A stretch of DNA of 64,000 nucleotides from Pasteurella sp049941595 (GCA_049941595.1 JBNFNA010000005.1:186001-250000), one strand, 5' to 3'; positions 16,687 to 25,075 are shown, numbered from the stretch's first letter. The notes: generated by a model from the letters alone, not told the origin. Made by a program: numbers and translations.

Positions 16687-18258
16687 ATGTATTTGCGACA
16701 ATTAGAAATAGTAGGGTTTCGTGGTATTAATCGATTATCTATAAAATTCCGTCCAGATATGGTGTTAATCGGTGAAAATATGTGGGGTAAATCGAGTTTG
16801 CTTTCTGCATTAAGTTCAATTTTCAACCCCGAAAAAACGTTATATCAGTTTTCACTGAAGGATTTTCACATTTCTAATGAACATCAGCAGCCTGTACAAA
16901 ATATTACGTTACTTTTTACCTTTTGTGAGCACGAAAAAAACGAAGATAACGCCGACTATAATCTCCCTTATGTAAGACAACAGTTATTTATTAATCACCC
17001 AGATGGCTACCAACGATTGTATTTACGTGTTGAAGGAGAAAGAAATGCTGAAAATGAAGTGACCACAGAGTATTCATTTTTGGATCAAAATGGGGATGCA
17101 GTTGTTGTAGATGATATTGAACAGCTTGTTTTCTCTTTGATTTCTCGTCATCCTGTTTATCGTTTCCGAGATGCGCGACTTAATAAAAACCCGCATACCT
17201 TAAAGCTGATTAAATCAAATTCAGCTATTCAAGATCCACTACAAAGCGAAATTCAGGCAGTTATTTTGCTTTTACGTTATTACTTTTTAAATCGCCACAG
17301 TAATGGTGAATTAATGCAAGATACGACTATTTTGTGGCAAAAAGTGAAATCGCTGTGTGGTCGGCTTCATCAAGATGAAACCCAGCGGTTACGTCGTAAA
17401 GTGTTCTTTTCATTAGCTTCTTTGTTTGTGGAAAGTGAATTTGTCCACTTTGGTAAATTTACTCACCCGATCATCTTATTCGAAGACCCAGAAGCACGCT
17501 TACATCCTCGTATGGTGGCGATTTTATGGGAGTTAGTCAGCTATTTGCCCGTACAACGTATTACCACCACTAATTCCGTTGAGCTGATTTCACAAGTGCG
17601 TTTAACCTCAATTTGCCGTTTAGTTAGAACGCCATTACGCACTGAAAGTTTTCAATTAAGTCGCCGCGACCTAGGTAAGGAAGATTTCCGCCGCTTAAGT
17701 TTCCATATTCATCACAATCGAAGTTTAGCGTTATTTGCTCGGATGTGGATCTTAGTCGAAGGGGAAACAGAAGTTTGGATTTTATCTGAATTAGCAAAAT
17801 TATTATCGGTTAATTTAGATATTGAAGGAATTCGGATTGTGGAGTTTGCACAAAGTGGCTTAAAACCATTACTTAAATATGTCAAAGCAATGGGCATTGA
17901 GTGGTATGTATTAGTTGATGGCGATGAAGCAGGAAGAAAATATCGAGAAGTTGCGGCTGCTATGTTAAATGAAACAGAACATATTAGCGATAGATTAACT
18001 ATTCTACCACGCCGAGATATTGAGCATTTTTTCTATACTAATGGTTTTTCCGAAGTGTTTATCCGCTTAGCACAATGGCAAATGAATAAATCGAATTTTT
18101 TACCGACTAGTAAGATTATTCAACGTGCGATTCTGCGAACCTCTAAACCGGATTTAGCCTTGGCATTATCAAGCGAAATGGAAAAACGAGGCGTTCAATC
18201 TATTCCTTTGTTATTTAAGCGATTGTTCTCTAAAGTATTGAGTTTAGCTAAATTATAA
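16687..18258 (+). CDS. ybjD: OLD-family ATPase/TOPRIM nuclease YbjD
   Basis: A 523-residue protein with an SMC-like ATPase head and a C-terminal TOPRIM nuclease domain, as in E. coli YbjD and the OLD nucleases. Walker A is GENMWGKSS at about 29-37; ILFEDPEARLHP is the Walker B and D-loop region; LVEGETE and VDGDEAG are the TOPRIM acidic motifs. I start at the ATG at 16687 with AGAGG five bases upstream; a GTG two codons earlier is possible. The role is unknown; OLD relatives act in DNA repair or phage defence. It borders the accessory island. Confidence 0.9.
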   Translation: MYLRQLEIVGFRGINRLSIKFRPDMVLIGENMWGKSSLLSALSSIFNPEKTLYQFSLKDFHISNEHQQPVQNITLLFTFCEHEKNEDNADYNLPYVRQQLFINHPDGYQRLYLRVEGERNAENEVTTEYSFLDQNGDAVVVDDIEQLVFSLISRHPVYRFRDARLNKNPHTLKLIKSNSAIQDPLQSEIQAVILLLRYYFLNRHSNGELMQDTTILWQKVKSLCGRLHQDETQRLRRKVFFSLASLFVESEFVHFGKFTHPIILFEDPEARLHPRMVAILWELVSYLPVQRITTTNSVELISQVRLTSICRLVRTPLRTESFQLSRRDLGKEDFRRLSFHIHHNRSLALFARMWILVEGETEVWILSELAKLLSVNLDIEGIRIVEFAQSGLKPLLKYVKAMGIEWYVLVDGDEAGRKYREVAAAMLNETEHISDRLTILPRRDIEHFFYTNGFSEVFIRLAQWQMNKSNFLPTSKIIQRAILRTSKPDLALALSSEMEKRGVQSIPLLFKRLFSKVLSLAKL

Positions 18259-18672
18259 ACGGTATTATGCAGCAGTTGCACAAAGGTTTAATTAGCTGTT
18301 TCTGCTACATTTTTCTTATCTATTGTAATGTAAGGGTAAGAAAAGATAAAAGGATTAAATCAGAAAATCTTAGCTTATCAAGCAGCATTAAACCACGCAA
18401 AAGAATCTGTTTTTTCACTAAAAAAGAAGTCCCTTAATGTACGGCTTCAATCTTCACCCCGTCAATTAGTCGCTCATATACGTAAAAATGAACCCAATAG
18501 ATGGTTTAGTACGAATGAAGACAATGGAATTAGATAATCAATCTATTGATAACGGCTTGCCACGTTTGCATTTGCAAACGATTCACAGCATACTAAATCA
18601 TTTTATGAAACGGTCATTAGTTGAGAAAAAGTTAGAAAGGAAAATGTGTTATTGGTGTTTACAGCTAGATAG
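18259..18672 (+). other. Remnant DNA at the left end of the accessory island
   Basis: No intact gene. From about 18333 to 18538 the plus strand has a start-less open stretch (…ILAYQAALNHAKESVF…, ending NEDNGIR then stop) that reads like a decayed coding fragment of unknown origin. A 99-codon frame from 18488 has no ribosome binding site and overlaps a better minus-strand gene. No uptake signals are present. Confidence 0.4.
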
Positions 18673-18864
18673 CTACACTTTCAATTTCCATCGTACATCG
18701 ATCACGCTTTGTTCGTATCGTTCCACCACACCTTTATTAAGCCAATGCTTCAAAGCACCACGTACAGAAACAGTATGTTGGGGTTGAATAATAGGCTCTT
18801 GACCATCTCGAATAAGGACTAACTTAATCAACTCATTGACGATAAAGTAATAATTCGGCTTCAT
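18673..18864 (-). CDS. Small phage-like protein, unknown
   Basis: A 63-residue frame starting at MKPNYYF, with AGAG upstream. Not recognised as a named family. The C-terminal half (QHTVSVRGALKHWLNKGVVERYEQ) looks like a short helix-turn/winged-helix segment and the end is basic. It is divergent from the broken repressor at 18925, with about 60 bp between them that hold an imperfect repeat GTATAC...GAATAC. This is the layout of a phage immunity or excision region, so a small phage regulator is plausible. Starts at 18870 or 18885 are possible. Confidence 0.5.
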   Translation of the reverse strand: MKPNYYFIVNELIKLVLIRDGQEPIIQPQHTVSVRGALKHWLNKGVVERYEQSVIDVRWKLKV

Positions 18865-18924
18865 CCTCATCTCTAGTAAGACCATTCGGCGTAGTATACA
18901 TTTAAGTCAATATAGAATACAAAA

Positions 18925-19262
18925 ATGAGTATAAGCAACCGTTTAAAAGCAGTGATGGAGTATAAAGGCCTAAATATCAAAGCCTTTGCCGAGTTACTTG
19001 AAGTGCCTTACCGTACACTTCAAAATTATTTACTTAATGAGTGAGACCCAAATGCTGGATCTTTAATCAAGGTTGGCAGTGTGTTGAATGTTGATTTGAA
19101 TTGGTTGATGCGTGGTGAAGGAGAAATGTTTCGTAGTTCCATGAATAAAAGTGAGCTGAACGAAAAAGAAAACTACTAATCGACCATTATCGAGAAATGC
19201 CTAACGATACTCGAAGAGCGTTTGATGTAACATTTAAAAATTTGGTCGAAATTAACCGATAA
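18925..19262 (+). pseudogene. Broken phage-type Cro/CI repressor
   Basis: From ATG 18925 the frame reads a lambda-repressor-like HTH protein (MSISNRLKAVMEYKG...YRTLQNYLLNE), then hits TGA at 19042 where relatives have Arg (CGA to TGA would do this). It continues in frame with DPNAGSLIKV and DLNWLMRGEGEMF. Near 19170 a frameshift is needed to reach the normal C-terminus KLLIDHYREMPNDTRRAFDV...NLVEINR, which ends at 19260-19262. Two independent lesions make it a pseudogene and a prophage relic. Confidence 0.85.
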
Positions 19263-19393
19263 ATGATGAATCTGTTTTTCTACAAGTTATTCTCAATTTC
19301 TCTATAAAACAGAATATAACCTGTCATTTTGAAAATCTCGGCATTCTCGGTAGGCTTCTCATTCGGCTGATGTCGCTAACTTCGTTATTTTTA

Positions 19394-20053
19394 CTAAGAA
19401 ATATACCAAATTACATCACTATAAATAATTTTATTGTTAGGCTTCCCATCTCTTAATAAGCCTTGATCTAACGCAATTAAATTGTTTTTATTAAAATTAT
19501 CAAGATAGTCTGTAATTTTGGTATAAATTTCCTTTAGATTGCTTTTTAATTTCCAGTGTTGGCTATTTTTTTCATCGTATAAAATAACAAAAAGACGATT
19601 TTCAAAGTGCATTCTTCTTTCTCTACTTTGATTTCTGTACAGCCATTCTATGATCTCTTTTTTATGTTTTTTTGCATAATTAAGATCATGACCGAAACAT
19701 TTTGGAAATTGTGATGTTTTGTGATCAAAGTTAATTCCATTTATATAGAAATCAATGTATTGATGATATGGATTACTTTCCTTTTCTACAAACTTATGCT
19801 GTGCAAACATTGCTTCAATGGCATTTGCAGATTTAAAATTGAGCCATCTATTTTTGGCGTATTCAGTTAATGATGTATCTAGCTTCTCAGCTTTACATTT
19901 TTCTAAAAGAGCTGGATAGCTTCTTATGTTGTAGATAAAATCAGTTCTCTTATCATCTGAATTTCTTTGCTTTCTTCCCCAAGAGTAAGAGTTATCATTA
20001 GTTCTCTCTTTGAGCATTTTTTCTATTAGCTCAAGCCCCTGCTCAAAGTTCAT
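19394..20053 (-). CDS. Unrecognised 219-residue protein, candidate PD-(D/E)XK nuclease
   Basis: Not recognised as a named family. It is the third gene of a leftward operon after an HNH endonuclease and a controller-type HTH protein; GAGG precedes its ATG and only 2 bp separate it from the HTH stop. A segment around residues 80-118 (Glu80, then YIDFYINGINFDHKTSQFPK) places Asp101, Asp110 and Lys112 in the D-x8-DxK order of PD-(D/E)XK nucleases. The protein is soluble, rich in Lys, Asn and Tyr, with no signal peptide. It may be a second restriction nuclease or an accessory to the HNH enzyme. The codons are more AT-rich than the flanking core genes. Confidence 0.7.
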   Translation of the reverse strand: MNFEQGLELIEKMLKERTNDNSYSWGRKQRNSDDKRTDFIYNIRSYPALLEKCKAEKLDTSLTEYAKNRWLNFKSANAIEAMFAQHKFVEKESNPYHQYIDFYINGINFDHKTSQFPKCFGHDLNYAKKHKKEIIEWLYRNQSRERRMHFENRLFVILYDEKNSQHWKLKSNLKEIYTKITDYLDNFNKNNLIALDQGLLRDGKPNNKIIYSDVIWYIS

Positions 20054-20055
20054 TT

Positions 20056-20268
20056 TTATTCCTCAAATTTGAATAAATTGGTGATTTCTACATTCAATGA
20101 GATTGATAAGACTTCGATATTTTTTAAGGAAATACTTCTCTTACCTAGCTCTACATCACTAATGTAATTTCTATGCAGTCCTGAAATGTTGGATAATTCT
20201 TCTTGGGTTATTCCATTTTTCTTTCTGTATTTTTTTATGTTTTTCCCGAATTTCTTGCATATATCCAT
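20056..20268 (-). CDS. XRE-family HTH controller protein of the R-M locus
   Basis: A 70-residue single-domain helix-turn-helix protein (GITQEELSNISGLHRNYISDVELGKRSISLKNIEVLS). Size and the HRNYISDVE recognition segment match controller (C) proteins of type II restriction-modification systems, which time endonuclease expression after entry into a new host. It lies between the two nuclease-like genes; usually the C gene comes first. AGAGGAT precedes the ATG. I found no clear C-box operator. Confidence 0.85.
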   Translation of the reverse strand: MDICKKFGKNIKKYRKKNGITQEELSNISGLHRNYISDVELGKRSISLKNIEVLSISLNVEITNLFKFEE

Positions 20269-20280
20269 TGATATCCTCTT

Positions 20281-20904
20281 TTACTTAGAACCGAAAAATT
20301 TTTTTCTGTATGCTACAGGGTCATATTGATAACAGCCTTTACAACCATATATTCTAAGCTCCTTTCCTCCTTCGTAATACGGTTCAGAAAATCCTTCTAA
20401 TATACGAGCATCGAATCTCACTCCTGTTTCTTGGCATCTTTTGCAAATTTGGCGTTTAGCATCATTCGCTGCTTTTGATAAAGATTGAAAGTCATCTAAT
20501 GTTTGCAGCTTGCTATCTGAAATGCGGCTAGAATTTTTAGTGCCTTCTTTATGATCAACCTCTATTTTTGTATTTTCGCTAGTCCCTACAACACCTAGCA
20601 TTACACAAGGTCTGTTTTTATGGTGATCCCTAATATCTTTTCTAATATGTTGATTAAATGTTTGTTCTGTATTCCAACCATCTAATTTTATTCGGTCAAT
20701 GCTATTTCCTTTTGTGATGGTTTTATCAATAATAACCTTGTATTTCTTGGCTAACGATGAGTGTTTTCGGCAAAAACCACCACCGTTACCAAGTTTTAAC
20801 CCTGCTGCGATCATTTCATCTCTGTAAACCCAGTCAGAAACTCCATTTTCATCTGGTTTGGCTAATTTAATAAATATCTCGGCTTGAGATTCAGATTTCT
20901 TCAT
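20281..20904 (-). CDS. HNH restriction endonuclease, ICEA/NlaIII-like
   Basis: A 207-residue HNH nuclease. I start at ATG 20904 (GTGGAG eight bases upstream); the longer frame runs into the methyltransferase start. The motif KIEVDHKEG has the catalytic Asp117-His118, followed by Asn147 in KAANDAKRQ. CKRC (154-157) and CKGC (188-191) should bind a structural zinc. The DFQSLSKAANDAKRQIC and GCYQYDP segments resemble IceA1 and the NlaIII endonuclease. That family cuts CATG, but the site of this enzyme is only inferred. Divergent from a matching adenine methyltransferase. Confidence 0.85.
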   Translation of the reverse strand: MKKSESQAEIFIKLAKPDENGVSDWVYRDEMIAAGLKLGNGGGFCRKHSSLAKKYKVIIDKTITKGNSIDRIKLDGWNTEQTFNQHIRKDIRDHHKNRPCVMLGVVGTSENTKIEVDHKEGTKNSSRISDSKLQTLDDFQSLSKAANDAKRQICKRCQETGVRFDARILEGFSEPYYEGGKELRIYGCKGCYQYDPVAYRKKFFGSK

Positions 20905-20937
20905 AGTAATAACTCCACTTATAAGCAGAATTTTACG

Positions 20938-20966
20938 TTGATTTAATTTCACTATCCGCCTACAAT
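20938..20966 (+). promoter_or_regulatory. Predicted promoter of the methyltransferase gene
   Basis: -35 TTGATT (20938-20943), a 17-bp spacer and -10 TACAAT (20961-20966) give a strong sigma70 promoter with a leader of about 18 nt. It lies in the 86-bp divergent region shared with the endonuclease operon. Confidence 0.65.
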
Positions 20967-20990
20967 AAGTTGTTTTTAGAGGAAGAGAAA

Positions 20991-22025
20991 ATGAACTACA
21001 TTGGATCAAAACTATCCCTTATGGATTTCATTCAGGAGGGTATTGATTATGTTTTAGAAAAAAATAACGATAGTACATCGTATGAAAAGTTAACGTTATG
21101 TGATTTATTTGCAGGAACTGGTGCTGTTGGCAGTTTCTTTAAAGAACAAGGGATGAAAATTATAGCCAATGATAGCATGTTTTATAGTTATGTCCTTAAT
21201 AAGCACTACATTGGCAATAATGATGAGGTCTTTAGCGATAATGCTATATTTCAGGAATTGAATAACCTAGAGTTAATAAGCGATGGGTTTATTTTTAATA
21301 ATTATTGTTTAGGTGGTACATTAGATGATGAATATCAGAGGATGTATTTTTCAGACAGAAATGGGAAATTTTGTGACACTGTAAGAGCGAAGATAGAAAA
21401 ACTTTTTATTGAGCAAAAAATTTCAGAGAAACAATATTATTTTCTGTTAACTTCATTATTGGAAAGCATTGATAAACATGCCAATACAGCCAGTGTATAT
21501 GGAGCTTTCTTGAAAAAAATAAAGAAAAAAGCAGCTCAAGATTGTCTAATAGAATCGGCATCAATCATATCAAGTAAAATAAATGAACATCAAGTTTTTC
21601 AAAAAGATGCACAAGATTTAATTACTGAAATATCAGGAGATATTCTATATTTAGATCCGCCTTACAACTCAAGGCAATATTGCGATAATTACCATATTCT
21701 TGAAACAATAGCAAAGAATGACAATCCTGAGATCAAAGGAAAAACAGGATTACGCTTAGACAATAAGGAAAATAAATCTGATTTTTGCTATAAAAATAAG
21801 GCGATAGACGCATTTGAACACATTGTGAAAAATGCAAACTTCAAATACATTCTTTTAAGTTATAACGATGAAGGGATTATTGGTATAGATGATATTGTTC
21901 GGATTATGTCGGAATATGGTGATTACACTGTATTAACTAAGAAATACAAGAGATTTAAAGCATCAAGTAAAGATGTTGAGAAAAAAGAAACCATAGAATA
22001 TTTACACTGTTTGATTAAGTCTTAA
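20991..22025 (+). CDS. DNA N6-adenine methyltransferase (D12 class)
   Basis: A 344-residue modification enzyme. SAM-binding motif I is DLFAGTGAVG at 38-47 and the catalytic motif IV is DPPYNSRQY at 222-230, typical of alpha-class N6-adenine enzymes. The start MNYIGSKLSL is characteristic of the D12 family (Dam, DpnM, NlaIII-type). GAGGAAG precedes the ATG, which is preferred to a TTG seven codons earlier. It would protect the host from the divergent endonuclease. The sequence specificity cannot be read from the sequence. Confidence 0.92.
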   Translation: MNYIGSKLSLMDFIQEGIDYVLEKNNDSTSYEKLTLCDLFAGTGAVGSFFKEQGMKIIANDSMFYSYVLNKHYIGNNDEVFSDNAIFQELNNLELISDGFIFNNYCLGGTLDDEYQRMYFSDRNGKFCDTVRAKIEKLFIEQKISEKQYYFLLTSLLESIDKHANTASVYGAFLKKIKKKAAQDCLIESASIISSKINEHQVFQKDAQDLITEISGDILYLDPPYNSRQYCDNYHILETIAKNDNPEIKGKTGLRLDNKENKSDFCYKNKAIDAFEHIVKNANFKYILLSYNDEGIIGIDDIVRIMSEYGDYTVLTKKYKRFKASSKDVEKKETIEYLHCLIKS

Positions 22026-22039
22026 AGGAAAAAACATAG

Positions 22040-22186
22040 ATTTTGTTCTGCCCCAAAGTTGGACTAAATATTCAACAGATTAAGGTGCAGAACAAGACAG
22101 CCTTCAGCCCTGAAGAAATTTCTCAAACCTACTTTAAAAATCTCAATGAGCGAATGAAGTACGAACAAGACCTGTTGGCGGCTTAG
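22040..22186 (+). pseudogene. C-terminal remnant of an unknown gene
   Basis: An open stretch of 48 codons without a start (FCPKVGLNIQQIKVQNKTAF..., ending MKYEQDLLAA then TAG). It reads as the tail of a longer protein lost by deletion, perhaps when the R-M locus was inserted. The parent gene was not recognised. Confidence 0.4.
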
Positions 22187-22430
22187 GATTAAACGCAAAA
22201 TAAATTGACATTTGAATGCTAGGAAAGTGGATTACCTTTCACAAGGTTGAGCGGGTTGGATACGTCTGCAATAAAAAAATTTTGTCTAATGCGTGGAAAA
22301 ATGAGTTAGAATTAAGTAAAAGAAATGCTCTTATCCCTGTTTTTTGAGTTAAGGGCATTGGACATTTTAATGCGGTCAAGATTGAATTTTGGTCTTTGTG
22401 CAATTACTACATAATACTGATTATAAATGG
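22187..22430. other. Gene-free right flank of the island
   Basis: No credible coding region. An imperfect 10-bp inverted repeat (AATGCTCTTA at 22324 with TAAGGGCATT at 22350) has no T run, so it is not a standard terminator. A near-miss uptake signal (ATGCGGTCA) occurs at about 22371. Confidence 0.35.
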
Positions 22431-22437
22431 GTAAAAA

Positions 22438-22475
22438 TAAAAAAGGCGGGTATCTATATGATAAACCGCCTTTCT
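22438..22475 (-). terminator. Terminator after nrdA
   Basis: On the minus strand AAAGGCGG and CCGCCTTTT form a stem with a long loop, followed by T6, starting 25 bp after the nrdA stop codon. It ends the unit before any nrdB. Confidence 0.75.
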
Positions 22476-22498
22476 GTTATTGGGATAAAATCAACTGA

Positions 22499-24769
22499 TT
22501 AAATCTTACAAGCACCGCCTGCACAAGCATCATCAATATCGTCTTGACCATCGTCAGCACCATCACGGGTGTTTTGATAGTAAAGTGTTTTTAGTCCGTA
22601 TTTATAAGCTGTTAATAAATCCCCAAGTAAGCGTTTCATTGGTACTTTGCCATCTTCAAAACGTTGTGGGTCATAGTTCGTATTTGCAGAGATAGATTGA
22701 TCCACAAATTTTTGCATAATACCCACTAAGTGCAAGTAACCATCATTATTTGGGAGTTCCCACAATAATTCGTAGTTTTCACTTAATGTCTCATATTCCG
22801 GCACAACTTGTTTCAAAATACCGTCTTTTGATGCTTTTACACTCACGTGTCCACGTGGTGGTTCAATACCATTGGTAGCATTTGAAATCTGCGAAGACGT
22901 TTCTGATGGCATTAACGCAGTTAATGTTGAGTTGCGTAAGCCAAACTCCTGGATCTCTTTACGTAAAGTTTCCCAGTTGTAATGCAACGGCTCTTGCGTT
23001 AAAGTATCAATGTCTTTTTTATAGGTATCAATTGGTAGAATACCTTTTGCATAAGTGGTTTCATTGAAGTATTCACAAGGGCCAATTTCTTTCGCTAAGT
23101 TCATTGAGGCTTTCAATAAGTAATATTGAATTGCTTCAAAAGTGCGGTGAGTTAAATCATTTGCACTGCCGTCTGAATAACGTACACCATTTTTCGCGAG
23201 ATAATAAGCGTAGTTAATTACACCAATACCTAATGAACGACGACCTAGCGAACTGCGTTTTGCCGCACGAACAGGGTAGTCTTGGTAATCTAATAAAGCA
23301 TCTAGTGCACGCACTGCAAGATCTGCTAAACCTTCTAATTCATCAAGGTTTTCTAATTTACCTAAATTAAAGGCAGAAAGTGTACAAAGTGCAATTTCGC
23401 CATTTTCATCGTGGAAATGTTGTAATGGCTTAGTTGGCAATGCAATCTCTAAACATAAGTTCGATTGACGCACTGGTGCAACAGCTGGATCAAACGGCGA
23501 GTGAGTATTACAGTGATCCACGTTTTGAATATAAATACGGCCTGTTGAAGCACGCTCTTGCATTAATAGAGAGAATAGCTCGACTGCTTTGACCGCACGT
23601 TTGCGAATTGCTGGATCTTGTTCGTATTTTAAATATAACTCTTCAAATTTTGCTTGATCAGCAAAGAAGGCTTCATACAATCCCGGTACATCAGACGGGC
23701 TAAACAATGTAATGTCTGCACCTTTAATTAAGCGTTGGTACATTAATTTATTTAACTGCACCCCGTAGTCCATATGACGAACACGGTTATCTTCTACGCC
23801 ACGGTTATTTTTCAATACTAATAGGCTTTCAACTTCTAAGTGCCACATTGGGTAGAAGACGGTTGCTGCACCACCACGCACACCACCTTGTGAACAAGAT
23901 TTCACTGCAGTTTGGAAGTATTTATAGAACGGAATACAACCCGTGTGGAATGCTTCACCGCCACGAATTTGGCTACCTAAAGCACGAATTGCGCCCGCAT
24001 TTACCCCGATACCAGCACGTTGAGAAACGTATTTCACAATCGCAGAAGCTGTTGCGTTGATTGAATCCAAGCTGTCGCCACACTCAATTAATACACAAGA
24101 GCTGAATTGACGAGTTGGTGTACGAACTCCCGCCATAATTGGCGTTGGTAACGAGATCTTAAATGTTGAGGTCGCATCATAGAAACGACGAATGTAGTCC
24201 AAACGTGTTTCTTGCGGATATTTAGAGAATAAGCTCGCCGCCACTAATAAATATAAGAACTGTGCTGACTCGTAAATTTCGCCAGTGACACGGTTTTGGA
24301 CAAGGTATTTACCTTCCAATTGTTTCACTGCCGCATAAGAGAATGTCATATCACGCCAGTGGTCAAGGTAAGTGTCCATCTCGTCCCATTCTTCACGCGA
24401 ATAGTCTGTTAATAATGAAGCATCGTATTTGCCCATACGCACTAATTTTTTCACGTGTTCATAAAGACGTGGTGGATCAAAATGGCCATAGGCTTTTTTA
24501 CGTAAGTGGAATACCGCAAGACGAGCAGCTAAGTACTGATAATCAGGGCTTTCTTTACTGATGAGGTCTGCAGCAGCCTTGATGATGGTCTCGTGGATAT
24601 CTGAGGTTCGAATGCCTTCATAAAATTGAATGTGTGAACGTAATTCAACTTGTGAAACAGAAACGTTCTCTAGACCTTCTGCGGCCCAAGTAATAACACG
24701 GTGAATTTTATCAAGATCAATTGGCTCAAGATGCCCGTCACGCTTAGTGACCATCAGTGCTTTGTTCAT
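22499..24769 (-). CDS. nrdA: Class Ia ribonucleotide reductase, alpha subunit
   Basis: The 756-residue large subunit that reduces ribonucleoside diphosphates to deoxy forms with the radical supplied by NrdB. The N-terminal ATP cone (MVTKRDGHLEPIDLDKIHRV) gives overall allosteric control. The substrate-site cysteines lie in FSSCVLIECGD and in SNLCLEIALP/CTLSAFNLG, and the C-terminal relay pair is in DDACAGGACKI. Length matches E. coli NrdA (761). NrdR-like boxes lie upstream. nrdB, normally next, is absent: a terminator and the accessory island follow. Confidence 0.96.
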   Translation of the reverse strand: MNKALMVTKRDGHLEPIDLDKIHRVITWAAEGLENVSVSQVELRSHIQFYEGIRTSDIHETIIKAAADLISKESPDYQYLAARLAVFHLRKKAYGHFDPPRLYEHVKKLVRMGKYDASLLTDYSREEWDEMDTYLDHWRDMTFSYAAVKQLEGKYLVQNRVTGEIYESAQFLYLLVAASLFSKYPQETRLDYIRRFYDATSTFKISLPTPIMAGVRTPTRQFSSCVLIECGDSLDSINATASAIVKYVSQRAGIGVNAGAIRALGSQIRGGEAFHTGCIPFYKYFQTAVKSCSQGGVRGGAATVFYPMWHLEVESLLVLKNNRGVEDNRVRHMDYGVQLNKLMYQRLIKGADITLFSPSDVPGLYEAFFADQAKFEELYLKYEQDPAIRKRAVKAVELFSLLMQERASTGRIYIQNVDHCNTHSPFDPAVAPVRQSNLCLEIALPTKPLQHFHDENGEIALCTLSAFNLGKLENLDELEGLADLAVRALDALLDYQDYPVRAAKRSSLGRRSLGIGVINYAYYLAKNGVRYSDGSANDLTHRTFEAIQYYLLKASMNLAKEIGPCEYFNETTYAKGILPIDTYKKDIDTLTQEPLHYNWETLRKEIQEFGLRNSTLTALMPSETSSQISNATNGIEPPRGHVSVKASKDGILKQVVPEYETLSENYELLWELPNNDGYLHLVGIMQKFVDQSISANTNYDPQRFEDGKVPMKRLLGDLLTAYKYGLKTLYYQNTRDGADDGQDDIDDACAGGACKI

Positions 24770-24797
24770 TGTTGCAGACCTGTTTATTAAAAGTGAA

Positions 24798-24830
24798 ACA
24801 CTACATAGAGTAAAATACTATATGTAGTGT
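24798..24830 (-). promoter_or_regulatory. NrdR-like operator before nrdA
   Basis: ATACTATATGTAGTGT (24815-24830) matches the NrdR box ACACTATATATAGTGT at 14 of 16 positions, and ACACTACATAGAGTAA (24798-24813) at 12 of 16. The outer arms ACACTACATA and TATGTAGTGT form a perfect 10-bp inverted repeat. The centre spacing, 17 bp, is shorter than the usual 31. Confidence 0.5.
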
Positions 24831-25075
24831 TGGGGTGGAAATTTTGATACAAGATAATGGGATGACGAGGAAAATTCAAGTTTTAAATTTTTTACTTATA
24901 TTATTGACAGTGAATAACTTATTTATAAATAAGTAAAAATTTTTTATGCTTTAAAATTGAATTATTAAATTTTGTGCACTGGATCAAATTTTATCCATTG
25001 GCACTCATCGAACACAAAAAGTGCGGTCAATTTTCCTTGACTTTTTCTTGTAAAAATACAGTGAGTTATAGGCTA

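Noticed and set aside
18488..18787. A 99-codon plus-strand frame in the island
   Set aside because: No ribosome binding site, unlikely composition, and it overlaps the better supported minus-strand gene at 18673-18864.
19042..19044. TGA in the repressor-like gene read as selenocysteine or recoding
   Set aside because: There is no SECIS-like hairpin context and a separate frameshift follows; simple decay explains both.
20905..20990. C-box operator for the HTH controller protein
   Set aside because: Only a short CTTATAAG palindrome is present; no pair of symmetric boxes like those of known C proteins was found.
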